A stretch of 64,000 nucleotides of DNA from Mycolicibacterium baixiangningiae. GTDB lineage: Bacteria; Actinomycetota; Actinomycetes; Mycobacteriales; Mycobacteriaceae. Position numbers and translations under genes: made by a program. Position 1 is the first letter of the stretch. Each line of letters opens with the position of its first letter. The stretch spans positions 1,364,001 to 1,428,000 of the forward strand of contig NZ_CP066218.1 in the NCBI RefSeq assembly GCF_016313185.1, written 5' to 3'. The notes beneath the pieces are model-generated. The model saw only the letters and a list, made by a program, of their open reading frames with translations. It was not told the DNA's origin and ran no database searches. Below, one piece after another: positions 30,716 through 43,528 of this stretch.

Positions 30716-32095
30716 ATGACGAAGTCTCCTGAACCGCTGCACTTCTCGGCGTTCGTGATGAACACGACGTCGCACATCCTGCAGGGCCTGTGGCGGACGC
30801 CCGACGCCCGGCAGACTGATTTCAACGACCTCGAACACTGGGTGTCGCTGGCCAAGGTACTCGAACGGGGCCGGTTCGACTTCATCTTCTTCGCCGACGT
30901 CGTCGGGCTCTACGGCGACTACGGCGGGTCTTACGAGAAGTATGTGCAGAGCGGGCTGCAGATCCCGAGCAACGACCCGAGCGTCATCGCGTCGGCGATC
31001 GCTTACAACACCACCGATCTGGGCATCGCGATCACCAGTTCGGTGATCCAGGAGCACCCGTTCAACTTCGCCCGCAAGATGTCCACCCTCGACCACGCCT
31101 CCCATGGCCGGATCGCCTGGAACATCGTGACCAACGCCCTGGCCAACGGCGCACGCAACTTCGGGTTCGACGAACTCGAGGAGCATGACGAGCGGTACCG
31201 CTGGGCCGACGAGTACGTCGACGTCGCCTACAAGTTGTGGGAGGGGTCGTGGGACGACGGCGCCCTGCTGGCCGACCGCGAGCGGGGCCTGCACGGCGAT
31301 TTCGCGAAGATCCACAAGATCCACCACGTCGGCGAGCGCTACCGGGTGGAGGGGCCGCATCTGGTCGCCCCGTCGCCGCAGCGCACGCCGGTGCTGTTCC
31401 AGGCCGGCTCGTCCGAGGCCGGGCGGGAGTTCGCAGCCCGCAACGCCGAAGCGCAGTTCATCATCACCCCCGGCCCGCGCCAGGCCCGTGCGCTCATCGA
31501 CGACACCCGCCGCCGGGTGGTGCGGCACGGCCGCGGCGCACACGATCTGAAGTTCTTCCAGGGCCTGCACTTCGTCATCGGCAGCACGGAGGCCGAAGCC
31601 CGCCGCAAGGAGGCCGAACTCGACGAGGCCATCGACCTCGACGGGATGGTCGCGCACCTGTCGGGCGCGGTCGGCGTCGACTTCGGCGGCCATCCGCTCG
31701 ACACCCCTCTGGGCGACATCGCCCACACCGACGGCACCCGCAGCATCGTGACGTGGGTGCAGGAGTCGGTGTCGGGCCGGGAGGCGACAGTCCGCGACCT
31801 CGGGCTGCTGCAGGGCCGAAACTCGCGGGTGGTGGGCACCCCGGAGAGCATCGCCGATCAGCTCGCGCAGTGGCGTGACGCCGGCGTGGACGGAATCAAC
31901 GTCGTCAACGCCACCATCCCGGGCAGCTACGTCGACTTCGTCGACCACGTCATCCCGGTGCTGCAGGACCGCGGCCTGGCCCAGCGCGAGTACTCGCCGG
32001 GGACGACGCGGGCCAAGCTGTTCGGCTCCGACCTGCTGCCCGGCACGCATCCCGCCGCGCGCTACCGGGGCGCGTTCAGCCAGGTGGCCGTCTGA
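30716..32095 (+). CDS. Flavin-dependent monooxygenase, NtaA/SnaA/DszA family
   Basis: A 459-residue luciferase-like TIM-barrel enzyme that uses FMNH2 and oxygen, with a separate flavin reductase supplying FMNH2. Typical signatures are FADVVGLYGDYGGSYEKYVQ (cut here), AITSSVIQEHPFNFARKMSTLD, GRIAWNIVTNALANGARNFG and GSSEAGREFAARNAEA. Relatives oxidise aminopolycarboxylates (NtaA), dibenzothiophene sulfone (DszA), dimethyl sulfide (DmoA) or pristinamycin (SnaA). It starts 5 bases after the permease stop, so it is the last gene of the importer operon and probably attacks the imported compound. No flavin reductase is in the window. Substrate unknown. Confidence 0.9.
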   Translation: MTKSPEPLHFSAFVMNTTSHILQGLWRTPDARQTDFNDLEHWVSLAKVLERGRFDFIFFADVVGLYGDYGGSYEKYVQSGLQIPSNDPSVIASAIAYNTTDLGIAITSSVIQEHPFNFARKMSTLDHASHGRIAWNIVTNALANGARNFGFDELEEHDERYRWADEYVDVAYKLWEGSWDDGALLADRERGLHGDFAKIHKIHHVGERYRVEGPHLVAPSPQRTPVLFQAGSSEAGREFAARNAEAQFIITPGPRQARALIDDTRRRVVRHGRGAHDLKFFQGLHFVIGSTEAEARRKEAELDEAIDLDGMVAHLSGAVGVDFGGHPLDTPLGDIAHTDGTRSIVTWVQESVSGREATVRDLGLLQGRNSRVVGTPESIADQLAQWRDAGVDGINVVNATIPGSYVDFVDHVIPVLQDRGLAQREYSPGTTRAKLFGSDLLPGTHPAARYRGAFSQVAV

Positions 32096-32147
32096 CCGTC
32101 GGAATTTCGTTCGCCGGGTGTCGCACCGCCCGGCTACCGTCGTGGGC

Positions 32148-33101
32148 ATGACACCGGCCATCGAAGCGATCGACCTGGTGAAGCGGTTCGGCGACCAGGT
32201 CGCGGTGGACGGGGTGAGTTTCACCGTCCCCGCCGGCACGGTGCTCGGGCTCCTCGGCCCCAACGGGGCGGGCAAGACCACCACCGTGCGGATGATGACG
32301 ACGTTGAGCGTGCCGACGAGTGGCACCGCGCGGGTCGCCGGATTCGACGTGCGCCGCGAACCCGACCAGGTGCGCCGCAACATGGGGCTGACCGGTCAGG
32401 TGGCCACCGTCGACGAACTGCTCACCGGCCGCGAGAACATCCGCATGATCGGCGGGCTCTACGGCATCCGTCGCAAGGAACTGGCCCGGGTGGGCGACGA
32501 ACTGCTCGAGCGGTTCTCGATCGGCTACGCCGCGGACCGGGTGGTGAAGTCCTACTCCGGGGGGATGCGGCGGCGCCTCGACCTCGCGGTCAGCCTGCTG
32601 GCCGCCCCGCCGGTGCTCTTCCTCGACGAGCCGACCACCGGGCTGGACCCGCGCAGCCGCAGTGAGCTGTGGGAGGTGCTGCGCGGCCTCGTCGAAGGCG
32701 GCACGACCCTGCTGCTGACCACGCAGTACCTGGAGGAGGCCGACCAGTTGGCGGACAACATCGTGGTGATCGACAAGGGCCGCATCATCGCTCAGGGGTC
32801 CCCGCTGGAACTGAAGCGTCAGGCCGGCAACGCCAGCCTGGTGGTGACGGTCGCCGACGGTGACGACCTCGCGGCGGCCCAGGCACTGCTGGCCAAGACG
32901 GGCGCGGAGGTGTTCGTCGACCGGGGCGCCCGCCGGCTGACCGCCGCCGCCGACGGGCTGACCGATATGGTCCGCGTCGCCGGCTGGCTGCGGGACAGCG
33001 ATATCGACGTCGACGACATCGGCCTGTCGCGGCCCAGCCTCGACGACGTGTTCCTCTCACTGACCGGCCATCGCACCGAGGACGAGGAGGCCAGCGCATG
33101 A
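32148..33101 (+). CDS. ABC-2 type exporter ATPase (DrrA-like)
   Basis: A 317-residue ATP-binding subunit. Walker A is GPNGAGKTTTVRMM (near residue 42), the signature is YSGGMRRRLDLA, Walker B is LFLDEPTTGLDPRSR, and LLLTTQYLEEADQLADNIVV is the switch region. The C-terminal extension of about 90 residues is typical of the daunorubicin-resistance subgroup. It overlaps the permease gene by four bases. The exported substrate is unknown. A 52-bp gap separates it from the monooxygenase, so it may share the upstream promoter. Confidence 0.92.
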   Translation: MTPAIEAIDLVKRFGDQVAVDGVSFTVPAGTVLGLLGPNGAGKTTTVRMMTTLSVPTSGTARVAGFDVRREPDQVRRNMGLTGQVATVDELLTGRENIRMIGGLYGIRRKELARVGDELLERFSIGYAADRVVKSYSGGMRRRLDLAVSLLAAPPVLFLDEPTTGLDPRSRSELWEVLRGLVEGGTTLLLTTQYLEEADQLADNIVVIDKGRIIAQGSPLELKRQAGNASLVVTVADGDDLAAAQALLAKTGAEVFVDRGARRLTAAADGLTDMVRVAGWLRDSDIDVDDIGLSRPSLDDVFLSLTGHRTEDEEASA

Positions 33102-33946
33102 CCGCCGTCGACTCGCGGCCCCAGGAGCAGTCCCGCCGCCCGTCGACCCATCGCACCAATCTCGCGCAGCAGTCCTGGATCATGGTCAAACGCAACATGA
33201 TCCACACCAAACGGATGCCGGAGATGCTCAGCGACGTCACCGCGCAGCCGATCATGTTCGTGCTGCTGTTCGCATTCGTCTTCGGGGCGTCGATCACCAA
33301 CACCGGCGGCGCCTCCTACCGGGAGTTCCTGCTGCCCGGCATCCAGGCCCAGACCATCGTGTTCTCCGCGTTCGTGGTGGCCGCAGGCATCACCGCCGAT
33401 GTCGAGAAGGGGATCATCGACCGGTTCCGGTCGCTGCCGATCTCGCGGTCGTCGGTGCTGATCGGGCGCAGCATCGCCAGCGTGATCCACTCGTCGCTGG
33501 GTGTGGTCGTGATGGCGCTGACCGGCCTGGCGATCGGGTGGCGCATCCGCGGCAGCGTCGGTGAGGCAGCGCTGGCGTTCGCGCTGCTGCTGTTGTTCGG
33601 GTTCGGGATGATCTGGTTCGGCATCCTGATCGGCTCGCTGATGCGCACGGTCGAGGCGGTCAACGGCGTCATGTTCACCGCGCTGTTCCCGATGACGTTC
33701 CTGGCCAACACGTTCGTGCCGACCGAGCCGATGCCGCACTGGCTGCGGGTGATCGCCGAGTGGAATCCGGTGTCCTCACTGGCGCAGGCGATGCGGGAAC
33801 TGTGGGGCAACGGCGGCCCGGCCGCGCCCGATGCGCAGTTGCCGCTGCACCATCCGGTGCTGGCGACGGTGCTGTGGTCGTTGGCGCTGACTGCCGTGTT
33901 CGCACCGTTCGCTTTGCGTGCCTACGCCAAGCGCACCGGCGGCTGA
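33098..33946 (+). CDS. ABC-2 type exporter permease (DrrB-like)
   Basis: A 282-residue membrane protein with six hydrophobic segments. The ABC-2 family signature TEPMPHWLRVIAEWNPVSSL precedes the last helix. It pairs with the ATPase upstream (ATGA overlap). Such two-gene exporters carry lipids or drugs in mycobacteria; nothing here tells the substrate. Confidence 0.9.
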   Translation: MTAVDSRPQEQSRRPSTHRTNLAQQSWIMVKRNMIHTKRMPEMLSDVTAQPIMFVLLFAFVFGASITNTGGASYREFLLPGIQAQTIVFSAFVVAAGITADVEKGIIDRFRSLPISRSSVLIGRSIASVIHSSLGVVVMALTGLAIGWRIRGSVGEAALAFALLLLFGFGMIWFGILIGSLMRTVEAVNGVMFTALFPMTFLANTFVPTEPMPHWLRVIAEWNPVSSLAQAMRELWGNGGPAAPDAQLPLHHPVLATVLWSLALTAVFAPFALRAYAKRTGG

Positions 33947-33953
33947 CGTCCCT

Positions 33954-33996
33954 GCCTGAACGTCCCTGCTCGCGGGGAGAAGCGCCATGTTCAGGC
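33954..33996. terminator. Bidirectional hairpin between convergent drrB-like and pth genes
   Basis: GCCTGAAC (33954-33961) and GTTCAGGC (33989-33996) form the outer stem, and TCCC with GGGA pair inside around CTCGC. It lies between converging genes and overlaps the pth stop codon, so it probably ends transcription both ways. Confidence 0.5.
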
Positions 33997-34569
33997 CCAG
34001 GCGTGCACGAGATTCTGGGCCGGCTCCAACCCCTGGGCGATCAGCAGCTCGGTGGCGTCCGCGGCCTGCTCGCAGATCGTCGGCACCTCCGCCCGTTCGG
34101 GGGCGGTGAACGGTTCGAGCACGTACGTCGCCGCGTCCTTACGGCCGGGCGGCCGGCCGACGCCCACCCGGACACGCTGAAAATCCTTGGTGCCCAACGC
34201 CGCCGCCACCGATTTCAGGCCGTTGTGACCCGCGACACCGCCGCCGAACTTGAGCCGGATGCGGCCGAAGTCGATGTCGAGTTCGTCGTGGATCACGATG
34301 ATGTCGGCGGGTGCCACGGAGTAGAACTTCGCGAGCGGGCCGACATTGCGGCCCGATTCGTTCATGTACGTCCGCGGTTTGGCGACCACGATGGCCCTGC
34401 CCGCCAGGCGGCCGGTCACGATGTCGGCGCCGGACTTCCGGTGCGCCTTGAATCCTGAACCGATCCGCCCGGCCAGCAGATCCGCAACCATGAAGCCGAC
34501 GTTGTGGCGGGTCTTGGCGTAGTTGGGCCCGGGATTTCCCAGGCCCACCACCAGCAACGGCTCGGCCAT
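33991..34569 (-). CDS. pth: Peptidyl-tRNA hydrolase
   Basis: Releases tRNA from peptidyl-tRNA that drops off ribosomes. The 192-residue protein has [19 protein letters not shown] with the catalytic His, RTYMNESG, and [14 protein letters not shown] with the catalytic Asp, then [13 protein letters not shown]. It starts 6 bases after the rplY stop on the same strand, as in M. tuberculosis Rv1014c-Rv1015c. Confidence 0.96.
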   Translation of the reverse strand: MAEPLLVVGLGNPGPNYAKTRHNVGFMVADLLAGRIGSGFKAHRKSGADIVTGRLAGRAIVVAKPRTYMNESGRNVGPLAKFYSVAPADIIVIHDELDIDFGRIRLKFGGGVAGHNGLKSVAAALGTKDFQRVRVGVGRPPGRKDAATYVLEPFTAPERAEVPTICEQAADATELLIAQGLEPAQNLVHAWA

Positions 34570-34575
34570 ATCGGG

Positions 34576-35241
34576 TTATTCGGCCGATTCCTCGGCGGCC
34601 TCGGCAGCTTCGGCCTCGGCGACCTCGACGGCCTGCTCCTCCAGCGAGGCGCCGCCGCCCTCGGATTCGAGTTCTTCCTCGGTCGGTGCCGCGACGACGT
34701 TGACCACCAGGAGCTCGGGATCCGAGACGAGCGTGACGCCGTCGGGCAGCTCGACCTGCGCGGCGGTCACCTGGGTGCCTGCCGCGACGCCCTCGACCGA
34801 GATGGTGAGCGACTCGGGGATCGACATCGCGTCGGACTCGATCTCGACGGTGTTGGCCTCCTGCGTCACCAGCGCGCCCGGCTCGGCGTCGCCCTCGACG
34901 AGGACGTTGACCTCGACGGTGACCTTCTCGCCGCGGCGCACCACGATGAGGTCGACGTGCTGGATGTTGCGGCGGATCGGGTGGATCACGAGCTGCTTGG
35001 GCAGCGCGAGCGCCTCGGTGCCCTCGATGTCGAGCGTCAGGACCGCGTTGGTGCCGAAGTTACGGAGCACCGCGGCCAGCTCACGCGCGGGGAGCTCGAG
35101 GTGCTGCGGGTCGGTGCCGTGGCCGTACAGGACCGCGGGCACCTTGCCCTCGCGGCGAGCGCGACGCGATGCGCCCTTGCCGGTCTCGGTGCGGACCTGG
35201 ACGGCCAGGTTGTTCGGGGTGTGGGCCTTGGTCTTGGCCAT
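34576..35241 (-). CDS. rplY: 50S ribosomal protein L25/general stress protein Ctc
   Basis: Binds 5S rRNA in the large ribosomal subunit. The 221-residue long (Ctc/TL5) form has an N-terminal L25 domain ([21 protein letters not shown] split by the loop) and a C-terminal TL5 beta domain. A Glu/Ala-rich acidic tail of about 35 residues follows. ATG 35241 is preceded by AGGAGCAACACC. It is co-directional with pth and conserved in order. Confidence 0.95.
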   Translation of the reverse strand: MAKTKAHTPNNLAVQVRTETGKGASRRARREGKVPAVLYGHGTDPQHLELPARELAAVLRNFGTNAVLTLDIEGTEALALPKQLVIHPIRRNIQHVDLIVVRRGEKVTVEVNVLVEGDAEPGALVTQEANTVEIESDAMSIPESLTISVEGVAAGTQVTAAQVELPDGVTLVSDPELLVVNVVAAPTEEELESEGGGASLEEQAVEVAEAEAAEAAEESAE

Positions 35242-35400
35242 GGTGTTGCTCCTGTGTGCCGGTTGTGGACACGGCGCGGGTGGCAACAGCCTGGAGAAAA
35301 AGCGTGTTCCCGTCGATAACGGTGGCCGGGCCACCCTCGCCGTGATGCGGCGTCGAGGTTACCGCAACCGGGTGCTCCGGCGGAAATCCGGAGCGGGGAC

Positions 35401-35532
35401 CTAGACCGCGAACGCGGTGCCGGTGAGCAGCGCGGACAGCTCCCACAACGCCGTCGCGGTCTTGGGATCCCTGGCCCGGCGGCTGCGCCACACCGGACCG
35501 GACGGACCGCCGGCGGCGGTCCAGTCAGTCAC
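35401..35532 (-). pseudogene. Internally deleted short-chain dehydrogenase remnant
   Basis: A 43-codon frame begins VTDWTAAGG, as short-chain dehydrogenases of the mycobacterial retinol-dehydrogenase type do, and then passes straight to a C-terminal segment (RARDPKTATALWELSALLTG) that resembles the end of the same family. The Rossmann loop and the YxxxK active site, about 230 residues, are missing. The simplest reading is one in-frame deletion in an SDR gene that once lay between lpqT and rplY. It cannot be an active enzyme. Confidence 0.6.
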
Positions 35533-35550
35533 GGCTGCCACTGTAGGCAG

Positions 35551-36207
35551 TCACTTCCTCGGTGCGACGGTGAAACCGGAGAGGATCGCCTCGATGTCCT
35601 TGCCGTACTTCTCCGCTTCGTTGGCGAAGCTCGTCACGGTCAGCTGGACGAGGTAGCGCTGGTTGGCCGGCGGCGCCCCGGTCGCGATGACGATGCGGTT
35701 GTAGCTCTGCATCCGCTGGCCGTTGAGGTCGTAGGTGCCCTCGACCATCGCCGACGGCAGCCCGCGCCAGTTGTCCTGTGAGGCGTTGAGTTCTGTGAAG
35801 TTCTCCGAGAGCCGGGCGTCGTCGTCGCCGTGTGTGACCGCCTCGGCGGGGTCGAACTGACCGGTCAGCTCGATCGCCACCAGCATCGCGATCGGGTAGG
35901 TGTCGCCCTTGGCGATCACCCGGGTGCCCGGTTCGAACTGCGTACCGGGATACGGCTGCCAGCCCGGTGGGGTCGGGATGCTCACGGTGAGATCGGGCAG
36001 CTTCTCCGGGGCGACGGTACGGCCGGTGACGCCGACTCCCTCGAGGTACTGGGCGATCGGCACCGGGGCCTCGGTGGGCGCCGACGACGTCGGGGGAGCG
36101 CTACTCGACGTGCTCCAGACCGATTGGTAGTCAGGGGTTTCCGCGCCGCACGCACTCGTGGCGAGAACCAGCAGCGCGACGGCCGCCGCGGCGCGGCGAC
36201 CTGTCAC
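35551..36207 (-). CDS. lpqT: Lipoprotein LpqT (LpqN/LpqT family)
   Basis: A 218-residue lipoprotein with signal MTGRRAAAAVALLVLATSAC and a lipobox (TSAC) cysteine at residue 20. A Ser/Thr/Pro spacer follows, then a domain of the mycobacterial LpqN/LpqT family: SIPTPPGWQPYPG, ANEAEKYGKDIEAILSGF. Family members sit on the outer membrane face; a role near trehalose-lipid transport has been proposed for LpqN. The ATG overlaps the arsC stop by four bases. It corresponds to Rv1016c. Confidence 0.88.
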   Translation of the reverse strand: MTGRRAAAAVALLVLATSACGAETPDYQSVWSTSSSAPPTSSAPTEAPVPIAQYLEGVGVTGRTVAPEKLPDLTVSIPTPPGWQPYPGTQFEPGTRVIAKGDTYPIAMLVAIELTGQFDPAEAVTHGDDDARLSENFTELNASQDNWRGLPSAMVEGTYDLNGQRMQSYNRIVIATGAPPANQRYLVQLTVTSFANEAEKYGKDIEAILSGFTVAPRK

Positions 36208-36542
36208 AGGATCTCGCGCACCGCGTCGATCGGCCGCGCCAACCGGGTGCCCTTCTCGGTCACCACGAACGGGCGCTCGATGAGGATGGGGTGCTCGGCG
36301 AGGGCATCGAGAAGTTCGTCGTCGGTGGCGTCGGCCAGATTCAGCTCGGCGTAGAGCGATTCGCGTTTACGGACCGCGGCGCGCACCTCTATACCGGCGG
36401 CGGAGATCATCTCGGCGAGTTCGGCGCGCGACGGCGGTGTCTTGAGGTACTGCACGACCTGCGGCTCGATGCCGTTGTCGCGCAACAGGTCCAGAGTCTT
36501 GCGCGACGTCGAGCAGCGCGGGTTGTGGTAAATACGGGCCAC
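36204..36542 (-). CDS. arsC: Arsenate reductase, glutaredoxin/ArsC family
   Basis: A 112-residue thioredoxin-fold protein with the ArsC site HNPRCSTSRKTL (Cys10) and LKTPPSRAELAEM. The C-terminal RPFVVTEKGTRLARP carries a conserved arginine. True members reduce arsenate to arsenite with glutathione and glutaredoxin. Mycobacteria lack glutathione, so the reductant, and perhaps the role, may differ. It lies between prsA (abutting, 0-base gap) and lpqT, a position that is empty in M. tuberculosis, and no arsB or arsR is nearby. Confidence 0.88.
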   Translation of the reverse strand: MARIYHNPRCSTSRKTLDLLRDNGIEPQVVQYLKTPPSRAELAEMISAAGIEVRAAVRKRESLYAELNLADATDDELLDALAEHPILIERPFVVTEKGTRLARPIDAVREIL

Positions 36543-37523
36543 TTACGCCGACCCGTCGAAAAGACTTGTCACCGAACCGTTGTCGAAGACCGCGCGGATG
36601 GTGTTGGCCAGCAGTGGGGCGATCGACAGCACGGTCAACTGCGGGAACTGCTTGTCCTCGCCGATGGGCAGCGTGTTGGTGACGATCACCTCGCGGGCCC
36701 CGGACTCCGCGAGCCGCTCGCGCGCCGGATCCGAGAGCACGCCGTGCGTCGCGGCGATGATCACATCACCGGCGCCGTCCTGCTTGAGCAGCTTGACCGC
36801 ACCGGCGATGGTGCCACCGGTGTCGATCATGTCGTCGGTCAGCACGCAGGTCTTGCCCTTGACGTCACCGACCACGCGGTTGGACACCACCTGGTTGGGC
36901 ACCAACGGATCGCGGGTCTTGTGAATGAACGCCAGCGGGACGCCGCCCAGCGCGTCGGCCCACTTCTCGGCGACGCGGACGCGGCCGGAGTCGGGGGAGA
37001 CGACGACCATGTCGTGGCCGGTGTAGTTCTCGGCGATGTAGCCGGTCAGCAGCTTCTGCGCCCGCATGTGGTCCACCGGGCCGTCGAAGAAGCCCTGGAT
37101 CTGATCGGTGTGCAGATCGACGGTGAGGATCCGGTTTGCGCCCGCGGTCTTGAGGAGGTCGGCGACCAGGCGGGCCGAGATCGGCTCGCGGCCGCGGTGC
37201 TTCTTGTCCTGCCGGGCATACGGATAGAACGGCAGGATCGCGGTGATCCGCTTCGCGCTGCCGCGCTTGAGCGCGTCGATCATCAACAGCTGTTCCATCA
37301 GGTGCTGGTTCAGCGGCGCCGGATGGGATTGCAGGACGAACGCGTCGCAGCCACGAACGGATTCGTCGAAGCGCACGAAGATCTCGCCGTTGGCGAAGTC
37401 ACGCGCGGTCTGCGCGGTCACCGGGCTGTCGAGCTCCTTGGCGACCTGCTCCGCCAGTTCCGGGTGTGCGCGGCCCGAGAAGAGCATCAGATTCTTGCGG
37501 TTATCGGTCCACTCGGTGCCCAC
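36543..37523 (-). CDS. prsA: Ribose-phosphate pyrophosphokinase
   Basis: Makes PRPP from ribose 5-phosphate and ATP, feeding nucleotides, His, Trp and, in mycobacteria, decaprenyl-phosphoarabinose. The 326-residue protein has FANGEIFVRFDESVRG, the flexible loop YARQDKKHRGREPIS, the PRPP loop VLTDDMIDTGGT, and VVVSPDSGRVRVAEKW. The order prsA after glmU matches Rv1017c-Rv1018c. Confidence 0.96.
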   Translation of the reverse strand: MGTEWTDNRKNLMLFSGRAHPELAEQVAKELDSPVTAQTARDFANGEIFVRFDESVRGCDAFVLQSHPAPLNQHLMEQLLMIDALKRGSAKRITAILPFYPYARQDKKHRGREPISARLVADLLKTAGANRILTVDLHTDQIQGFFDGPVDHMRAQKLLTGYIAENYTGHDMVVVSPDSGRVRVAEKWADALGGVPLAFIHKTRDPLVPNQVVSNRVVGDVKGKTCVLTDDMIDTGGTIAGAVKLLKQDGAGDVIIAATHGVLSDPARERLAESGAREVIVTNTLPIGEDKQFPQLTVLSIAPLLANTIRAVFDNGSVTSLFDGSA

Positions 37524-37623
37524 TGTGCGCCTCGCCGTTCGGGGATCGTGTCGGCCTCATCGTACGTAGCGATTCTGTGTGATCGTGCCCGGGTTGCCGG
37601 ATCGCAGACAGAAGTGGTCGGGG

Positions 37624-39090
37624 TCACGACCCCTGGGAGTCCTCGCGGTGCCCGAGCGCCTTCTCCGCTGCGGCCGCTGCGGCGGCTGCCGCCGAGCCGG
37701 GGCGTTTGCGCGCCACCCAGCCCTCGATGTTGCGCTGCTGTCCGGCCGACACGGCCAGCGCGCCCGGCGGGACGTCGTCGCGGACCACCGTGCCCGCGCC
37801 GGTGTAGGCGCCGTCGCCGACGGTCACGGGCGCGACGAACATCGTGTCCGACCCGGTGCGCACGTGCGAGCCGATCGTGGTGCGGCTCTTGTTCTCCCCG
37901 TCGTAATTCACGAACACGCTCGACGCGCCGATATTGCTGTGCTCACCGATGTCGGCGTCCCCGACGTAGGTCAGGTGCGGCACCTTGGTGCCCGCGCCCA
38001 GCGTCGCGTTCTTGGTCTCGACGAACGCGCCGAGCTTGCCGCCGTCGCCGAGGACGGTGCCGGGCCGGAGGTAGCTGAACGGGCCGACGGTGGCGCCGTC
38101 GCCGATGACGGACGCCGAACCGTGGGTGCGCACCACCGAGGCGCCGTCGCCGACGGTGACGTCGGTCAGCGTGGTGTCCGGTCCGACGTCGCAGCGGCCG
38201 CCGATGCTGGTGCGGCCCAGCAGTTGGGTGCCGGGCCGGAGGACGGTGTCGCGGCCGATGGTCACGTCGACGTCGATCCAGGTGGAGTTCGGGTCGATGA
38301 CCGTGACGCCGGACCGCTGGTGGGCGGTGACGAGGCGCCGGTTGAGCTCCGCGCCGAGCGCCGCGAGCTGGACGCGGTCGTTGACGCCTGCGACCAGGGC
38401 GCTGTCGTCGACGTGCGTGGCCCGCACGCTCAGCCCGTCCTGGCGGAGGATCGCGATGGCGTCGGTGAGGTACAGCTCGTGTTGGGCGTTGTCCGAACGC
38501 AGACGGCGCAGCGCCGAACGCAGCGCGGTGGTGTCGAATGCGTACACGCCGGCGTTGACCTCGCGGATGGCCTGCTGCGACGGGCTGGCGTCGGCCTGTT
38601 CGACGATGCCGGTGACCTCGTCGTCCTGGGTGCGCAGGATGCGCCCGTAGCCGGTCGGATCGTCGACGGTGGTGGTCAGCACCGTCGCCGCGGCCGACCC
38701 GTGGGTGGCCAGCAGCTCGGCCACGGTGTCGGCGTCGAGGAGCGGGGTGTCGCCCGTGGTGACCACGACGACGCCGGAGAAGTCTTCGGGTAGCGCGCCG
38801 AGCCCGCATTCGGCGGCGTGGCCGGTGCCGAGCTGCTCGTCCTGGATGGCGATCTCGATGGGCCGGCCGAGCTCGGCGGCCAGCGCGTCGACGGCGGGGG
38901 CGATGCGCTCACGGTCGTGGCCGAGCACGACGACCAGGTGCTCAGGTGCGACCTTCGCCACGGCGTGCAGGGTGTGCGCCAGCATGCTGCGGCCACCGAG
39001 GGTGTGCAGCACCTTGGGGATGTCCGAACGCATCCGCGTGCCTGCGCCTGCGGCCAGCACGAGAACAGCGGTGTCGGGGGTTCCGGTCAT
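37624..39090 (-). CDS. glmU: Bifunctional GlcNAc-1-P uridyltransferase/GlcN-1-P acetyltransferase
   Basis: Acetylates glucosamine 1-phosphate and then couples it to UTP, giving UDP-GlcNAc for peptidoglycan. Its 488 residues comprise an N-terminal pyrophosphorylase ([18 protein letters not shown]) and a C-terminal left-handed beta-helix of hexapeptide repeats (from about residue 255) with the acetyl-CoA site. The last 30 residues are an Ala-rich tail, as in mycobacterial GlmU. A tRNA gene lies immediately upstream on the same strand. Confidence 0.96.
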   Translation of the reverse strand: MTGTPDTAVLVLAAGAGTRMRSDIPKVLHTLGGRSMLAHTLHAVAKVAPEHLVVVLGHDRERIAPAVDALAAELGRPIEIAIQDEQLGTGHAAECGLGALPEDFSGVVVVTTGDTPLLDADTVAELLATHGSAAATVLTTTVDDPTGYGRILRTQDDEVTGIVEQADASPSQQAIREVNAGVYAFDTTALRSALRRLRSDNAQHELYLTDAIAILRQDGLSVRATHVDDSALVAGVNDRVQLAALGAELNRRLVTAHQRSGVTVIDPNSTWIDVDVTIGRDTVLRPGTQLLGRTSIGGRCDVGPDTTLTDVTVGDGASVVRTHGSASVIGDGATVGPFSYLRPGTVLGDGGKLGAFVETKNATLGAGTKVPHLTYVGDADIGEHSNIGASSVFVNYDGENKSRTTIGSHVRTGSDTMFVAPVTVGDGAYTGAGTVVRDDVPPGALAVSAGQQRNIEGWVARKRPGSAAAAAAAAAEKALGHREDSQGS

Positions 39091-39094
39091 ATTG

Positions 39095-39166
39095 CTCCGT
39101 CGCCAGGACTCGAACCTGAACTATCTGAACCAAAATCAGAGGTGCTGCCGATTACACCACGACGGA
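39095..39166 (-). tRNA. tRNA-Gln (anticodon UUG)
   Basis: On the minus strand TCCGTCG (39166-39160) pairs with CGACGGA (39102-39096) as acceptor. The anticodon stem TCTGA/TCAGA holds the loop TTTTGGT, with TTG at positions 34-36. The T arm CAGGTTCGAACCTG is canonical. It is 72 bases without encoded CCA, directly upstream of glmU. Confidence 0.95.
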
Positions 39167-39208
39167 TCGATCACCCGAGATCGTAGTCGAAGCCGATACG
39201 CTCGCCTT

Positions 39209-39847
39209 ATGGCAGCGCCCGACAAGGAAGTGCGTGCACCCCGCGCCAGGATGACGGGCAGCGAACGCCGCCACCAGCTCATCGAGATCGCCAAGGCGCT
39301 GTTCGCCCAGCGGGGATACGACGGCACCTCGATCGAGGAGATCGCCCAGCGGGCCAACGTGTCCAAACCCGTGGTCTACGAACACTTCGGCGGCAAGGAG
39401 GGGCTCTACGCGGTGGTCGTCGACCGCGAGATGTCGGCGTTGCTCGACGGCATCACCTCGTCGCTGACCAACAACCGCTCGCGGGTGCGTCTGGAGCGGG
39501 TCGCGCTCGCACTGCTGACCTACGTCGAGGAGCGCACCGACGGCTTCCGCATCCTGATCCGGGATTCACCGGCGGCGATCACCTCGGGCACCTATTCGAC
39601 GCTGCTCAACGACGCCGTCAACCAGGTGAGCTCGATCCTGGCCGGCGACTTCTCGCGCCGGGGGCTCGACCCCGAACTGGCCCCGCTCTACGCCCAGGCG
39701 CTGGTCGGTTCGGTGTCGATGACCGCGCAGTGGTGGCTCGACACCCGTGAACCCAAGAAAGAGGTCGTCGCCGCTCACCTGGTGAACCTGATGTGGAACG
39801 GGCTGACACACCTCGAGCCCGACCCCCAGCTGCAGGACGAGGACTAG
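39209..39847 (+). CDS. TetR-family transcriptional regulator
   Basis: A 212-residue regulator. The helix-turn-helix lies at residues about 18-62 (ALFAQRGYDGTSIEEIAQRA, then NVSKPVVYEHFGGKEGLY). The C-terminal ligand domain has IRDSPAAITSGTYSTLLNDA. It precedes mfd by 54 bases, as Rv1019 does in M. tuberculosis, so it may control itself and mfd. Ligand unknown. Confidence 0.9.
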   Translation: MAAPDKEVRAPRARMTGSERRHQLIEIAKALFAQRGYDGTSIEEIAQRANVSKPVVYEHFGGKEGLYAVVVDREMSALLDGITSSLTNNRSRVRLERVALALLTYVEERTDGFRILIRDSPAAITSGTYSTLLNDAVNQVSSILAGDFSRRGLDPELAPLYAQALVGSVSMTAQWWLDTREPKKEVVAAHLVNLMWNGLTHLEPDPQLQDED

Positions 39848-39901
39848 CCGGTCCACCACGGCGGGCGGCGACCTCGCGCCGTTGCCTAGAATGGGGTCAT
39901 C

Positions 39902-43527
<3,626 letters not shown>

Positions 43528-43528
<1 letters not shown>

